Source: Azorinus chamasolen
Lineage: Eukaryota > Mollusca > Bivalvia > Cardiida > Solecurtidae
DNA: 64,000 nucleotides
Assembly: GCA_963576725.1 (NCBI GenBank)
Contig: OY755237.1
Location: 67,577,472 to 67,641,471, forward strand
Direction of reading: 5' to 3'
Part shown: positions 1 to 9,337 of the stretch, in pieces
Layout: every line of letters begins with the position of its first letter
Position numbering within the stretch: the stretch's first letter is position 1
The notes under the pieces: model-generated
The model's database searches: none
What the model saw: only the letters and a program-made list of their open reading frames with translations
What the model was told of the DNA's origin: nothing
Program-made: the position numbers and the translations under genes

Positions 1-57
1 TCTAAAAGATCGATAATAATACGTATTTTAGTGTTCGGATAATCGAAGTTTTACTAT
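1..57. mobile_element. Right end of a TA-type MITE (family J-like), cut by window start
   Basis: The end reads TTCGGATAATCGAAGTTTTA then CTATA. It matches the right end of the family J copies ending near 12128 and 34373 (AATAATCGAG, then TTTAACTGTA). Only the outer arm is inside the window, so the core cannot be checked. Confidence 0.55.
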
Positions 58-100
58 ATTTGAATATTGGACTTTCCTAGTGGTCTGGTCCGTCATTGTT

Positions 101-207
101 TAACCATTATCCTCATAATAACGCATTTTAACGCATCTGCAAACAGAGAAGACCCAGATCAGACGGATCCTCTAGGAACCCTCTACTCTGGGGGTACACT
201 GTTTTCC
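101..207. mobile_element. Degenerate family B TTAA-MITE
   Basis: TAACCATTATCCTCATAATA followed by ACGCATCTGCAAACAG is a worn version of the family B left end. The core half AGACCCAGATCAGACGG is readable, then TCCTCTAGGA. The right arm is scrambled (CTACTCTGGGGGTACACTGT). No matching right terminus was found. Confidence 0.6.
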
Positions 208-800
208 AGTACATCCGCTTTCTTAACTTAGTTGATTAAATAGATGTACACTAATACATTTTAGTCGCAGACATCGTCTCTGAAAATTACATTCGGCGGA
301 AATAAAAAATAAAATTCATGTATTACAATAAATATTTATAAGGAATTTCTTATTAGGTAAATGGCGCATGATGTTTTATTGAAATGCCCGACTCTTTGAC
401 ACATATACTGAATTTATTATTATCTGTGACAATATATGTTTAATGATTATTGAAATATTAATGTGTTTCGCTTTTGTTGTTGGAACTGGCATTGATTAAT
501 ATGAAATACATTTTTAAAATACCAATATTTATGTTCATCTACTCGTATACGAGCGCATTTACGTTCGCGCTCAATTGCCTGATTATTACGATGTAGTCAT
601 TATTACGCTCATTTCGTCCTCGGGAGTATACGCCCTTAGGTCACAACAACAGTGTTTTATTTGTTTACTGATGCAAAGTTTAATTCTCATTGATGGATAT
701 TTGATAACTTTGGCTGTTATGCGCCTTTCTTAGAAGATGTCTATTTGAACAGATAAGAGTATTTCGGTTTGATGTATTGCTTCAAATGTACCGCTACAAG
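208..800. other. AT-rich stretch without recognisable features
   Basis: I see no open frame with protein-like composition, no RNA gene and no clear repeat homologous to other parts of the window. Confidence 0.5.
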
Positions 801-1010
801 TAACCCTTAGCGCTCTATTCTCCACCTAACTCGCATGCAATTTGCAAACAGCTTGGATCCTATTGAGACGCCGAGTGACTCGGCGTTTCAATAGGATCCA
901 AGCTGTTTGACACTTGATCAATAGTTTCTCAAACGCTCGATCAACCGGAAGCAGTCAAAATTGCACCAGATCCAGATTTGAGCAGACATTATTTGCTAAA
1001 CAGGGGTTAA
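801..1010. mobile_element. Family A TTAA-MITE
   Basis: Family A has a 65-bp core palindrome at 845-909: arms of 31 bp (CAAACAG, GGATCC, GAGACGCCGAG) around a 3-bp loop, here with one arm mismatch. The flanks (CACTTGATCAATAGTTTCTC, GAGCAGACATTATTT) are the usual family A subterminal sequence. It ends at CAGGGGTTAA. The left end TAACCCTTAG is worn, so the TTAA duplication is visible on one side only. Confidence 0.8.
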
Positions 1011-1210
1011 ACAGATACTGTTGCATCTCAATACCCATCAGTTCAAATATTTGAGACACTATTTACATATTTGCCTTGTGTCATCTCACGTATCGATATC
1101 GGTTGATTGAATAGTATGGCGATTATTTGATAACGTTTCACCGACCTTTGAAGTGACGTAAGAATAGGTGACTTTTGACTTTGTCAATTCTAGATCATAA
1201 CTGCCCTATG

Positions 1211-1310
1211 TTAACCTGTATTCCGCTATCCGCAGCCTGATTCACATTTGCAAACAGCATGGACTTAGATTAGACTTTACTCGTCGTCTAGTCTGGATCC
1301 AAGTTGTTTA
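1211..1310. mobile_element. Degenerate family A MITE, left half
   Basis: It begins TTAACCTGTATTCC, continues to GCATTTGCAAACAGC-like sequence and has a poor core (AGACTTTACTCGTCGTCT, GGATCCAAG, TTGTTT). The right flank is lost against the GA/GT repeat that starts near 1321. Confidence 0.55.
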
Positions 1311-1320
1311 TGAGTTTATA

Positions 1321-1357
1321 AATGCTGGAGCGAGAGGGAGAGAGTGACTGGGTGCGC

Positions 1358-1435
<78 letters not shown>

Positions 1436-2246
1436 CAGACCGAGAGTCAGAGACAGACAGAGACAGACAGAGAGATAGACATATAGAGACATATAGAGAG
1501 ACATAGACAGAGAGAGACAGCCACACATAGTGAGAGAGACAGAGACACAGGGAGAGACACAGAGAGAGACATAGACAGGGAGAGAGAGACAGATAGAGAG
1601 ACAGAGACAGGGAAAGAGAGAGAGAGAGGAAAGGAGATAGAGAGACACAGAGAGAGACAGAGACACATATACAGACAGACAGACAGACAGACAGAGACAG
1701 TCTCTGTCAGAGACAGAGACAGAAAGACAGACAGACAGAGAAGCAGAGACAGAGTCAGAGTCAGAGACAGACATAGACACAGACACAGACACAGACACAG
1801 ACACAGACACAGACAGACATACAGACAGACAGACATACAGACATAGAGACGAGACACAGAAAGACATACAGACAGACAGAGAGACACACAGATACAGAGA
1901 TAGAGATGGAGAGACGGATAGAGACAACGACAGAGAGATAGAGACAGCCAGTCAGACAGACAGAGGGAGAGGCAGATACAGGCAGAGAAATAAAGACAGA
2001 GACAGAGACAGAAAGACAAACAGACAGAGAAGCAGAGACAGAGTCAGAGACAGAGACAGACACAGACACAGACACAGACATACAGAAAGTGAGACGAGAC
2101 AGAGAAAGACATACAGACAGACAGAGAGACACACAGATACAGAGATAGAGATGGAGAGACGGATAGAGACAAAGACAGAGAGATAGAGACAGCCAGCCAG
2201 ACAGACAGAGGGAGAGGCAGATACAGGCAGAGAAATAAAGAACATG
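1321..2246. repeat. Simple-sequence tract: GT, GA and degenerate GACA repeats
   Basis: A (TG)n run lies at 1361-1395 and an (AG)n run at 1397-1434. Degenerate GACA/GAGA repeats follow. Inside is a larger duplication: 1846-1995 and 2091-2240 are nearly identical at a 245-bp spacing. Several open frames cross the tract on the minus strand, but they encode only repeats of Ser, Leu, Cys and Val, so they are not genes. Confidence 0.95.
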
Positions 2247-2635
2247 ACACAGTATTTTTACAAAACAAATGTAATATAAAATTCCAACAGCTGTCAGTTT
2301 TGATAGTTGATGATATTTTATATTATCGGTCCACCACTTATGGCACACAATGGAACATTCATGTTTAATTTGTTAAGATATGTTCATCAACCCTTAAATC
2401 TTGTTAAACCGTCGTTCAAAATTTAAATCTAATTGTGACCGAATTATCATATTCCCGTATTCAAAACCCATCTACATCTGTGCCCGGGCACCTGGACGGT
2501 GTACCCCGTTTGGTGAAAAATAGTCCATATGCCCCAACCGTTGTCATGCTGAAAAAAATGATTCTGATCAACCTCTGATCTGTCGCAATATTTACTCATC
2601 TCTACTTCTGCCTACGAACGGTCATAAAGTTTCAC
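2247..2635. other. Unassigned unique-looking sequence
   Basis: There is no coherent coding signal, RNA gene or repeat family that I can identify. Confidence 0.5.
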
Positions 2636-2735
2636 TCGTGATGAGATCCCGAGTTACCCTACGTCTTATCTGGATCCAAACTGTTTGCAGTGCTTTGCAC
2701 GTATCAGTCAAGTCGCGCTTAGTTTGATAGGGTTT
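2636..2735. mobile_element. Degenerate family A MITE fragment
   Basis: Half of the core is recognisable: GATGAGATCCCGAGTTACCC, GTCTTATCTGGATCCAAAC, TGTTTGCA. It is followed by TCAGTCAAGTCGCGCTTAG, the family A flank. Both termini are worn. Confidence 0.5.
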
Positions 2736-2985
2736 AAAGTCTGTTTTGTTAGCTGTTATTTGGGCTATCGGGCAAGTTTCTATTGTTCTCAAATTACCTG
2801 GATTCTAAGATAAAACCAGGTTTATAGAAAATTTGAATTTATTATAAAAGTCTGACCTGAACAGATTGGGACCCCGACCTGCCCCCCATTTACATTCGTC
2901 GGTGTCCCATGAAATAGGGGAACAAAAGGTGACCAAGGAGATCCAAATGCTCTATGGAAGAGGGGACCTGTTGAAAGCACTGCGT

Positions 2986-3199
2986 TTAACCTTTATCACG
3001 CTAAGCAAGACATGAGTGTCGTTTACAAACAGCTTGGATCCAGATGAGACGCCGAGTAACTCGGCGTCTCATCAGGATCCAAGCTGTTTGACACTCGGTC
3101 AAAAGATTTTCAAAAGCTTGAACGGATCGGACATAAGTAAAAATTTCAACATATCGTTGTTTTAGTTGACTCAGTTTTGTTACTGCTGACCAAAGGTTC
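2986..3199. mobile_element. Family A TTAA-MITE with near-perfect core
   Basis: It starts TTAACCTTTATCACGCTAAG and ends near CTGCTGACCAAAGGTTCA, where the right TTAA has become TTCA. The core at 3026-3090 has two 31-bp arms around TAA. The only mismatch is CCAGATGAG on the left against CCTGATGAG on the right, the same asymmetry seen in other family A, B and G copies. Confidence 0.8.
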
Positions 3200-3556
3200 A
3201 GATTTGTGACGACCATGCAAACGGCTGTGATCAATGTAAAACACAAATTTTAAGCGTCTTGATTTGGATCGAAACTGATACATATGCATGTAGACACAGT
3301 GGATAAAGGTTATTAGTTACGAACTAGAGAGAGGGCGATTTAGCAGGTGAACATGAATGTAAATACATGTAGCTCTATTCTGACAGATGTCCAGACCCGT
3401 TTAATTTTTATCAAAACTGGATGCTAATTTTGCGTTTTATGCGGTTTGGATTCGGACCAGATAGTGTTTTAATGAAAAATTGTAAACGAGTGGGGTTTGT
3501 TGTCTCGTTTAGTTGAATTGAAGACCATTTATACTACTATAAAACAGCCAAAAACA

Positions 3557-3750
3557 TTAATCTTTATCCCTCCTTTCCGCTCAAATTTGAATCTTCTGAA
3601 AGTTTGAATACTTCCGATTCGATCAAGCTTTTTGAGAAACTTTTGACCGAGTGTCAAACAGCCTGGATCCTGATGAGACGCCGAGGTCTCATCCGGGCCC
3701 AAGCTGTTTGCAAATGCGGGTCAGGTAGCGAATAATGGGATAAGGGTTCA
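3557..3750. mobile_element. Family A MITE, opposite orientation, shortened core
   Basis: TTAATCTTTATCC on the left is followed by the reversed family A flank (GATTCGATCAAGC, GACCGAGTGTCAAACAG). The core at 3655-3710 lacks part of one arm: GAGACGCCGAG runs straight into GTCTCATCC. It ends at GGGATAAGGGTTCA. Confidence 0.7.
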
Positions 3751-4042
3751 TTCGCCTAAAGGGTATTCAACAGGCAATGTGGGGTACTCCAGTTTTAAAT
3801 TGAATACTTTAATGATGACAACTTCTGGTCGTACGACCGTCGCGCGCCCATTATTGGCCCACAACCTTTTGCACGCTCGTGGTGAAGGTGTGTTAACTGA
3901 AATAGTTTGGACCCAGATGATAGCCCAAAATGCAAACTATTTGAAACTCCTACGACATTAAGTTGTTCGTTTGATCTTGGATTATTTCACACTGAACATT
4001 GTAGCCGACTGCAGTTTTGACTGATGACAGTCAACCTTCCAT

Positions 4043-4225
4043 TTAACCTTTAGCCTGCTGCGGGCGGATGATTGATGCCATTTGCAAACTCGGCGTCTCA
4101 TCAGGATCCAAACTGTTTGTCACACTGGTTGTATTTTGGTAGACAAATTGATTATAGCTTGAATTTTTAAATGTAATAGGTGAACAATTCTGTAAAATTA
4201 ATTTGCTCAGCAGGCTAAAGGTTAA
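4043..4225. mobile_element. Family A TTAA-MITE with perfect 14-bp terminal inverted repeats
   Basis: TTAA CCTTTAGCCTGCTG on the left and CAGCAGGCTAAAGG TTAA on the right are exact inverted repeats inside TTAA duplications, which supports piggyBac-type transposition. About half of the core is deleted: GCAAAC joins directly to CTCGGCGTCTCATC, GGATCCAAAC. This copy defines the CCTTTAGCCTGCTG end subtype, shared with the copy at 44092. Confidence 0.88.
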
Positions 4226-5057
4226 ACAATTTGGGATTTTTTACCGAGATTTCCAACCAATCAAACCACAGCCATAGTCTGAATAATGTGAATATGAATC
4301 TGACCTAAAATCAATTGTTGAGAAAAAAACGCGATTTAATTTATAATTTATCTGGTATTCGCCGGGCCCACACACGCCACCCCAAACTGTTTGAAGACAT
4401 TGTCAGAACAGGGTACGCTTTTTGAACAATCTAACGTTCAACAGTTGGTGTATGGTCCTCGTAAATTAATGTCCTGGTCAGGTAACTGACCACATTCATC
4501 TTAGTGACCGTCTGTCGTCAATGGCTATTTGGAAGTGCACGCATGGAAACAAAGAACGTAAGGTTTCCCATTTCGTACATTTGGATCCATTAACAGAAGT
4601 GGTACACAGAGTCAATGGTATTTTTATGTACCACGACCCATTAACACTCTTGAACGGAGACTTTTTACACACCGCGTGCGAAATTGTAGTAGCACTTCAG
4701 GCGCGTAGCAAGCGATACGCACTTACGGACGTGCGTAACACCACTCTGAAAGGTGAAAACATTATAGCCAAAACTGGAACAAAAATAGAAGGCTAAGAGA
4801 GGATAGACTTTTAATATTGATATACGTTCTGAAACCCTTTTACACAATTCAAAATTGTAGGGGTGGAGCATGCCTGCGAACCGCTATAACCACGTTGTGT
4901 ACATTACATTTGCAGTCAGTTATAACTCTGAAGTTGCAAAAGGTTTTGATAAAGAACATCAAACCAAACTGTTTGACGAGAAATGATTTTAGCCCTTACT
5001 CCGGTGTGAAAATATATGTTTAGCGCAAATTCTGACCTGGTTGAATTGGTGTCCACT
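4226..5057. other. No supported gene; unassigned sequence
   Basis: A 91-codon plus-strand frame at 4521-4796 was examined. Its translation has no recognisable domain and it overlaps an equally open minus-strand frame, so I do not call it. A lone CAAACTGTTTGA motif near 4971 may be a family A remnant. Confidence 0.4.
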
Positions 5058-5420
5058 TCCGATTCGACATGGCTTTTGAGAAACTATTGATCCAAGAGTC
5101 AAACAGCTTGGCTCCTGATGAGACGCTGGGTTAACCCATTACCTCATAGGCTATTTTTAGATACAAACTCTTTGAATAAATCTACCGAAAAGGAGCATTA
5201 ACTAGAGAAAAGGAAAAAAAAATTAGAATTCTGTAGTTTGAAACCATTGTGATGAATAGAGCATTTGCTCCTATAGGAGCAAATACTCTATTTATCACAA
5301 TGGTTTCATTAAGTGACTTTTACAGAGTCGTCAAAAGTCGTCAATATCAGGGAATGGGTTAATGGGCGTCTCATCTGGATCCAAACTGTTTTCACGTGAA
5401 AACTTATCCATACATGTAGC
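5058..5420. mobile_element. Family A MITE split by a nested family C MITE
   Basis: The left part (GATTCGACATGGC, TCAAACAGCTTGG, GATGAGACGCTGGG) and the right part (TGGGCGTCTCATC, GGATCCAAAC, TGTTTTC) make one family A core when the C element at 5131-5362 is removed with one TTAA. The insertion lies at the tip of the family A palindrome. Confidence 0.75.
5131..5362. mobile_element. Family C TTAA-MITE, inserted in a family A core
   Basis: It starts TTAACCCATTACCTCATAGG and ends GGGAATGGGTTAA. The central palindrome at 5239-5308 is 70 bp long: TGAAACCATTGTGAT, AGAGCATTTGCTCC, TATAGGAGCAAA, then the inverted left half. The flanks contain TCTACCGAAAAGGAGC and GACTTTTACAGAGTCGTC, standard for this family. 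Confidence 0.88.
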
Positions 5421-5436
5421 GAAACTAGTTTTGTGA

Positions 5437-5676
5437 TTAACTCATTCCTTTCTAGACCAGTTTTAGACCCAACCTCTTTGAATAAATCTACCAAAAAGGA
5501 GCAATAACTACAGAAACGGTGAATTTTAGAACTGTGTAGTCTTGAAACTATTGTGATGAATAGAGCATTTGCTCCTATGGAGCAAATGCTCTATTTATCA
5601 CAATGGTTTCAAAATGTGACTTTTACAGAAGTGCCAGAATGCATCCCTATAGGAGGGAGTGTTTTAAGGAATCAAC
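5437..5676. mobile_element. Family C TTAA-MITE
   Basis: It begins TTAACTCATTCCTTTC and ends near GTGTTTTAA. The core at 5543-5611 has the family sequence with CTCCTATGGAG at the tip. The right flank keeps GTGACTTTTACAGA but has changed near the end (GCATCCCTATAGGAGGGAGT). Confidence 0.75.
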
Positions 5677-5852
5677 ATCAGCAACTTTAAAAAGTATATA
5701 AAAACTACATTTCATCACAAAATTACATTAATTTTTGTTATATCGGCTGTTTTTTTACATTGGCTGAATAGTTGTGGGGAAATATAGCATCACCTGGTAA
5801 ATTCAATGACCAATGGTCTACATTTGAACCCTTGTTGGATTTCTAGTTGTGG

Positions 5853-6343
5853 TACAGTAAACTGTCGTTAATCCGAACACTCATCCAAATATAATCAGAG
5901 TTCATTGACTTGTTGTAGCTTAATGCAGGATGAATGTTATACCGAATGATCCTCATGAAACTCTCTGTGTGACTTTTACCGTCGAATAATCCTTTCCCTG
6001 TTTTATTCTTATTCCAAATCTCAATACTTATTGTATTATTACGTTCAATAAAACATTCTGTTCTGTTCTGTTCTGTATATTCATTGACACAATTGTTATA
6101 GTGAAATATGGAAGATGGAACATGGTAGCCATTTTAGAAAGTAAAGAAACAGATCTATCAAATTCCATCAGCAAACAGCAGACCCTGATAAGACGGTTGC
6201 TATAGGAGCCGTCTGATCTGGATCTACTCTGTTTGCTAATGCGCGAAAGGTGTTTATATGAAGGAAAGGGTTAAGCAGCCACCTGTCTAAAAAGTTGTCA
6301 ATTCGTCTGTACTAATAGTTCGGACTAGCCACGTTTTACTGTA
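5853..6343. mobile_element. TA-type MITE (family L) containing a family B MITE
   Basis: The outer ends CAGTAAACTGTCGTTAATC and, inverted, GATTAGTCCGAAC-like sequence (TTCGGACTAGCCACG, TTTTACTG) are flanked by TA. Inside are GCTTAATGCAGGATGAA and GCAGCCACCTG, the inner module of the TA-type MITEs. The family B element at 5986-6274 interrupts it. Confidence 0.7.
5986..6274. mobile_element. Family B MITE (end set b) nested in a TA-type MITE
   Basis: CCTTTCCCTG at the left and GGAAAGGGTTAA at the right are the termini; the left TTAA is altered to ATAAT. The core at 6171-6236 reads GCAAACAGCAGACCCTGAT, then GACGGTTGCTATAGGAGCC. A short (TTCTG)n run at about 6058-6076 is an internal change. Confidence 0.75.
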
Positions 6344-6384
6344 TTTGAATGTTTCGGTTCAATCTCGTTAACGCTTTGAGTTTA

Positions 6385-6576
6385 TACAGTAAAACCTCTC
6401 TATAACGGCCACTAAATTACATCAAGTATTTTGTATTAAAGGCAGGTAAAGCAAGGTGAAATTAAAAAAGAACGCTCCTATTCTGTTTTAATTTCACCTT
6501 GGTTTAAGCAGTAACCTGCCCTAAATACCAACTAATTAACACAAATTTGTGGCCGCTATAGAGAGGTTTTACTGTA
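6385..6576. mobile_element. Family D TA-MITE, internally shortened
   Basis: TA CAGTAAAACCTCTCTATAAC at the left and GAGAGGTTTTACTG TA at the right are inverted ends with TA duplication. The inner hairpin (AAAGCAAGGTGAAA, GAACGCTCCTATTC, TTTCACCTTGG) has lost parts relative to the 208-bp copies at 14445, 19573, 25282 and 39553. Confidence 0.82.
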
Positions 6577-6641
6577 TGTAATATTAAGTCAATGTTTAAA
6601 CACAGACGTGATTAAAAATATTGTTACAAATTACACGATGT

Positions 6642-6809
6642 TGTAAACACTCTCTAAAGTGACCACTTAATGAATACACACTGTTGTCACTAACTGCAGG
6701 TGGCTGCTTAATGCAGGATGAAAGTTGTACAGAAAGCACCCTTTTAACTTATCACGTGACTATAAGACCCGTTTCTATTAGATGGTCGTATTAGAGATGT
6801 TTTACCGTA
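6642..6809. mobile_element. Degenerate family E TA-MITE
   Basis: GTGACCACTTAATGAA on the left, GCAGGTGGCTGCTTAATGC in the middle and GGTCGTATTAGAG, TTTTACCGTA at the right match family E. The right half of the hairpin is missing. Confidence 0.65.
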
Positions 6810-7032
6810 AATGACTGCACTTTAACGGCAACAATAAACAATGACAGGGGTGTTATTTAAAGGGAAATCGAATTCAACGTTTAATTTGAATTTGCAAGAT
6901 ATTTACGTCATTCAAATCAGGTGACACAGCAGGTTTAATTGAAATGTATTCAATAAGTCAACGTAATTTGTAATAAGTTCCGAGTAAAGAATGAAAAGTC
7001 ATTAAAATACATGTAGGTATAGTTGATACTCA

Positions 7033-7259
7033 TTTAACACCCCGCCCATAAACTGCTGTTATACACAACCTCTTTGAATAAATTTACTAAAAGGTACATT
7101 TACTAGAAAAAGGAAAGCTTTAGAATTGTATAGTTTGGAAACCAATGTGATAAATAGAGCATTTGCTCGTATGGAGCAGATGCTCTATTTATCACAATAG
7201 TTTCAAATAATGACTTTTACAGAGGCATCCGAATGCGTCATTGGAAGGGAATGGGTTAA
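7033..7259. mobile_element. Family C TTAA-MITE, sharing its right TTAA with a family G element
   Basis: A worn left end (TTAACACCCC) leads into CAACCTCTTTGAATAAAT and the C core at about 7136-7206. The right end GGGAATGGGTTAA is intact, and the same TTAA begins the family G copy that follows. Confidence 0.8.
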
Positions 7260-7506
7260 CCCTTCGCTTACTATTCACGTCAATATACCTACCTGTAAAT
7301 AGTGAAGACCCAGATGAGACAGCTCCTGCAGGAGCTGTCTCATCAGGGTCTGCACTATTTACACCTTGATTGTGCAACCAGTGCATTCCACAGCAGTGAT
7401 TGCACAGCGAAATACGTGTACACAGTAAAGATATATGTTATTATACAACAGGACAATGGGTAAAGAAGGAGAAATGTATTTTAAAATTCAGCAAGCAAAG
7501 GGTTAA
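7256..7506. mobile_element. Family G TTAA-MITE
   Basis: TTAA CCCTTCGCTTACT at the left and AGCAAGCAAAGGG TTAA at the right are inverted termini. The core at 7295-7362 is a 68-bp palindrome: GTAAATAGTGAAGACCCAG, GAGACAGCTCCTGCAGGAGC, then the inverse. To its right is a conserved single-copy part (GTACACAGTAAAGATATATG, GGTAAAGAAGGAGAAATG). Confidence 0.9.
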
Positions 7507-7575
7507 GACAGGTGGCAGATTAATGTAGGATATAAGTAATGCAGAATACTCCTCTTGGAGCTTTCTGTAGTAAAC
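7507..7575. mobile_element. TA-type MITE fragment (inner module only)
   Basis: GACAGGTGGCAGATTAATG, AAGTAATGCAGAATACTCC and TTGGAGCTTTCTG match the left arm and tip of the TA-type inner hairpin. Outer ends are absent. Confidence 0.5.
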
Positions 7576-7580
7576 AATAA

Positions 7581-7640
7581 CCTGCAACGAGTTTACTCGG
7601 GGTTCATCTGGATCAACATAGTTTGCAAAGCCGATGGCAC
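7581..7640. mobile_element. Family A fragment
   Basis: CGAGTTTACTCGG, TTCATCTGGATC and TAGTTTGCAAA resemble the right arm of a family A core. The match is weak and the ends are not found. Confidence 0.4.
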
Positions 7641-7854
7641 GTTCGACCATAGCAGCGAAATAGTAAATCAATGTCTAGGAAGAAATGTGCTTGAAAATGA
7701 CCTTTGGGCGTAATTGGTAAAAGGCCACGCGGACTTTAGCGAGAACTGCGTTTGTCCGATGAATATTCATGTTAGAGATAATGAGATCATAAATATTTAT
7801 TTGCGTAAATTGTTCAAGGCATGTGTTGGTATTGGTAGAGTCAGATCTATTATA

Positions 7855-7945
7855 TTTTCAAAAGCAAACAGAAAATATCCTACATAATCCTACTGATCTA
7901 GGTCTGCCAATGCGTGAACAAGAATTTATATGAAGGAAAGTGTTA
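7855..7945. mobile_element. Family B fragment
   Basis: AAAGCAAACAGAAAATATCC, CTGATCTAGGTCTGC and GAATTTATATGAAGGAAAGT match the right part of a family B copy with the tip of the core deleted. Confidence 0.5.
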
Positions 7946-8026
7946 CTGTTAACCTTTAATTGGTGATTGTAAGAAATCAGCATACCAAGAATATTCATTA
8001 GATTAATTCTTATCATGCGATATGAA

Positions 8027-8433
8027 TACAGTGCTCCCTCTCTACAACGACACCCTTTGGGATACGAATATTGTATGTGTTGTTCAGAGGGAGTTGTTAT
8101 AGGGAGGGAAAATCAAACATAATTAGCTTGTTTGCAGACGCCCAGATAAGGTGTATTTCGAGAACTAAAACCGTTATGCCTCAATCAAATCCTATGTTGT
8201 GACCACTCTTTAGAATCGTCACAAAGTGACGATTCTAAAGAGTGGTCACAACATAGGGTTCACAAAGTGACGATTCTAAAGAGTGGTCACAACATAGGGT
8301 TTGATGGAGGCATAAAGAAAATACGATGGAAAAAGGTTGTTTCTGGAGCCTTGTTGTTTCGGAAACAGTGACATGCGTTGTTGTAAGGAGGGAATCGTTA
8401 TTGCGAGGGCCGTTGTAGGGAGGGAGCGCTGTA
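8027..8433. mobile_element. Family H TA-MITE with a duplicated palindrome arm
   Basis: The termini are TA CAGTGCTCCCTC and GAGGGAGCGCTG TA. The core (CCTATGTTGTGACCACTC, TTAGAATCGTCAC, AAA loop) carries its right arm twice in tandem: 8219-8259 and 8260-8301. The element is inverted relative to the copies at 15087 and 22909. Confidence 0.88.
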
Positions 8434-8475
8434 CAGGGATGCTTGGTCATGTCTGAAACTGTAGTATCATATATA

Positions 8476-8777
8476 TAGTTGTACCTCGATATCTCGAACT
8501 CGGATAACTCGAACTTCGGGTACCTCGAACTAAAAGTTCAGTCCTTTCAAAATTTACAATACAGAATTGCTCTAAACTGTATTATTACACAAACACGTGT
8601 GTCAGCTTAATGCACGTCTAAAGTAATGCTGAAAGGAGCTTTCAGCATTACTTTAAACCTGCATTAAGCTGTGAACTTAAGGATTTTTCCAGTTCAGAAA
8701 TCGGATAACTCGAACTACTGTTATCTCGAACTATTTTGTATGATCCCTCGAAGTCGAGATGTCGAAGTTCAACTGTA
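8476..8777. mobile_element. Family F TA-MITE
   Basis: The left end reads TTGTACCTCGATATCTCGAA and the right end GATGTCGAAGTTCAACTG TA. The internal repeats GGATAACTCGAAC occur on both sides. The inner hairpin near 8601-8670 has GCTTAATGCACGTC, AGTAATGCTGAAAGGAGC and its inverse; the left half of the tip is deleted. Confidence 0.82.
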
Positions 8778-8781
8778 TTTT

Positions 8782-8836
8782 CAACAAGCAGAGTAGCTCC
8801 TATATGAACCGTCTGGTCTGGGTCTAGTCTGTTTAC
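8782..8836. mobile_element. Family B core fragment
   Basis: AAGCAGAGTAGCTCCTATA, then CCGTCTGGTCTGGGTCTAG and TCTGTTTAC is a shortened family B palindrome without its outer parts. Confidence 0.55.
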
Positions 8837-8851
8837 AAGGAAGTGAACATG

Positions 8852-9060
8852 TACAGTGAAACCCCGCTAATGCGACCACTTAATAAACAACCACTGATGT
8901 CGTCTAAAGCAGGTGGTTGCTTAATGCAGGACGAAAGTTATGCAGAAAGCTCCTATAGGAGCTTTCTGCATAACTTTCGTCCTGCATTAAGCTACCACCT
9001 GCCTCAGCCACCCAGAATTGTGCCCCTTTTTGGTGGTCGCATTAGCGGGGTTTTACTGTA
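8852..9060. mobile_element. Family E TA-MITE, intact
   Basis: TA CAGTGAAACCCCGCTAATGC at the left and GCATTAGCGGGG, TTTTACTG TA at the right are the termini. The inner palindrome spans 8909-9002: GCAGGTGGTTGCTTAATGC, AGGACGAAAGTTATGCAG, AAAGCTCCTATAGGAGC, then the inverse. This copy has the GACGAAAGTTATGC arm variant on both sides. Confidence 0.92.
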
Positions 9061-9123
9061 TCTCTATAAGGTAAAGGGTAACTGTGTTGATAAATAACTA
9101 CAGTAAAGAAAACTTAATGGTAT

Positions 9124-9337
9124 TACAGTAAAACTTATCTAATGCGACGACCACTTAATAAATAAATATTTATGTCTTTATAAGCAGGTGCATGACTGCT
9201 TAATGCAGGACGAAGGTTAAGCAGAAAGCTCCTATAGGAGCTTTCTGCATAACTTTCGTCCTGCATTAAGCTATCACATGCCTTTGCCACTGTGAATTAT
9301 GCCCCTTTTCCTGGTCGCATTAGAGGGGTTTACTGTA
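9124..9337. mobile_element. Family E TA-MITE
   Basis: TA CAGTAAAACTTATCTAATGC and CGCATTAGAGGGG, TTTACTG TA bound the element. The inner hairpin is close to the copy at 8852, with a disturbed left shoulder (CAGGTGCATGACTGCTTAATG). Confidence 0.88.

Noticed and set aside
1316..2348. Long minus-strand open frames in the GACA/GA tract
   Set aside because: They encode only Ser/Leu/Cys/Val repeats produced by the simple repeat. There is no complexity or domain.
4521..4796. 91-codon plus-strand frame
   Set aside because: No recognisable domain, an overlapping open frame on the other strand, and no other sign of a gene.
5239..5308. Hairpins as bacterial-type terminators
   Set aside because: They are MITE centres without T-tracts and occur in both orientations away from genes.
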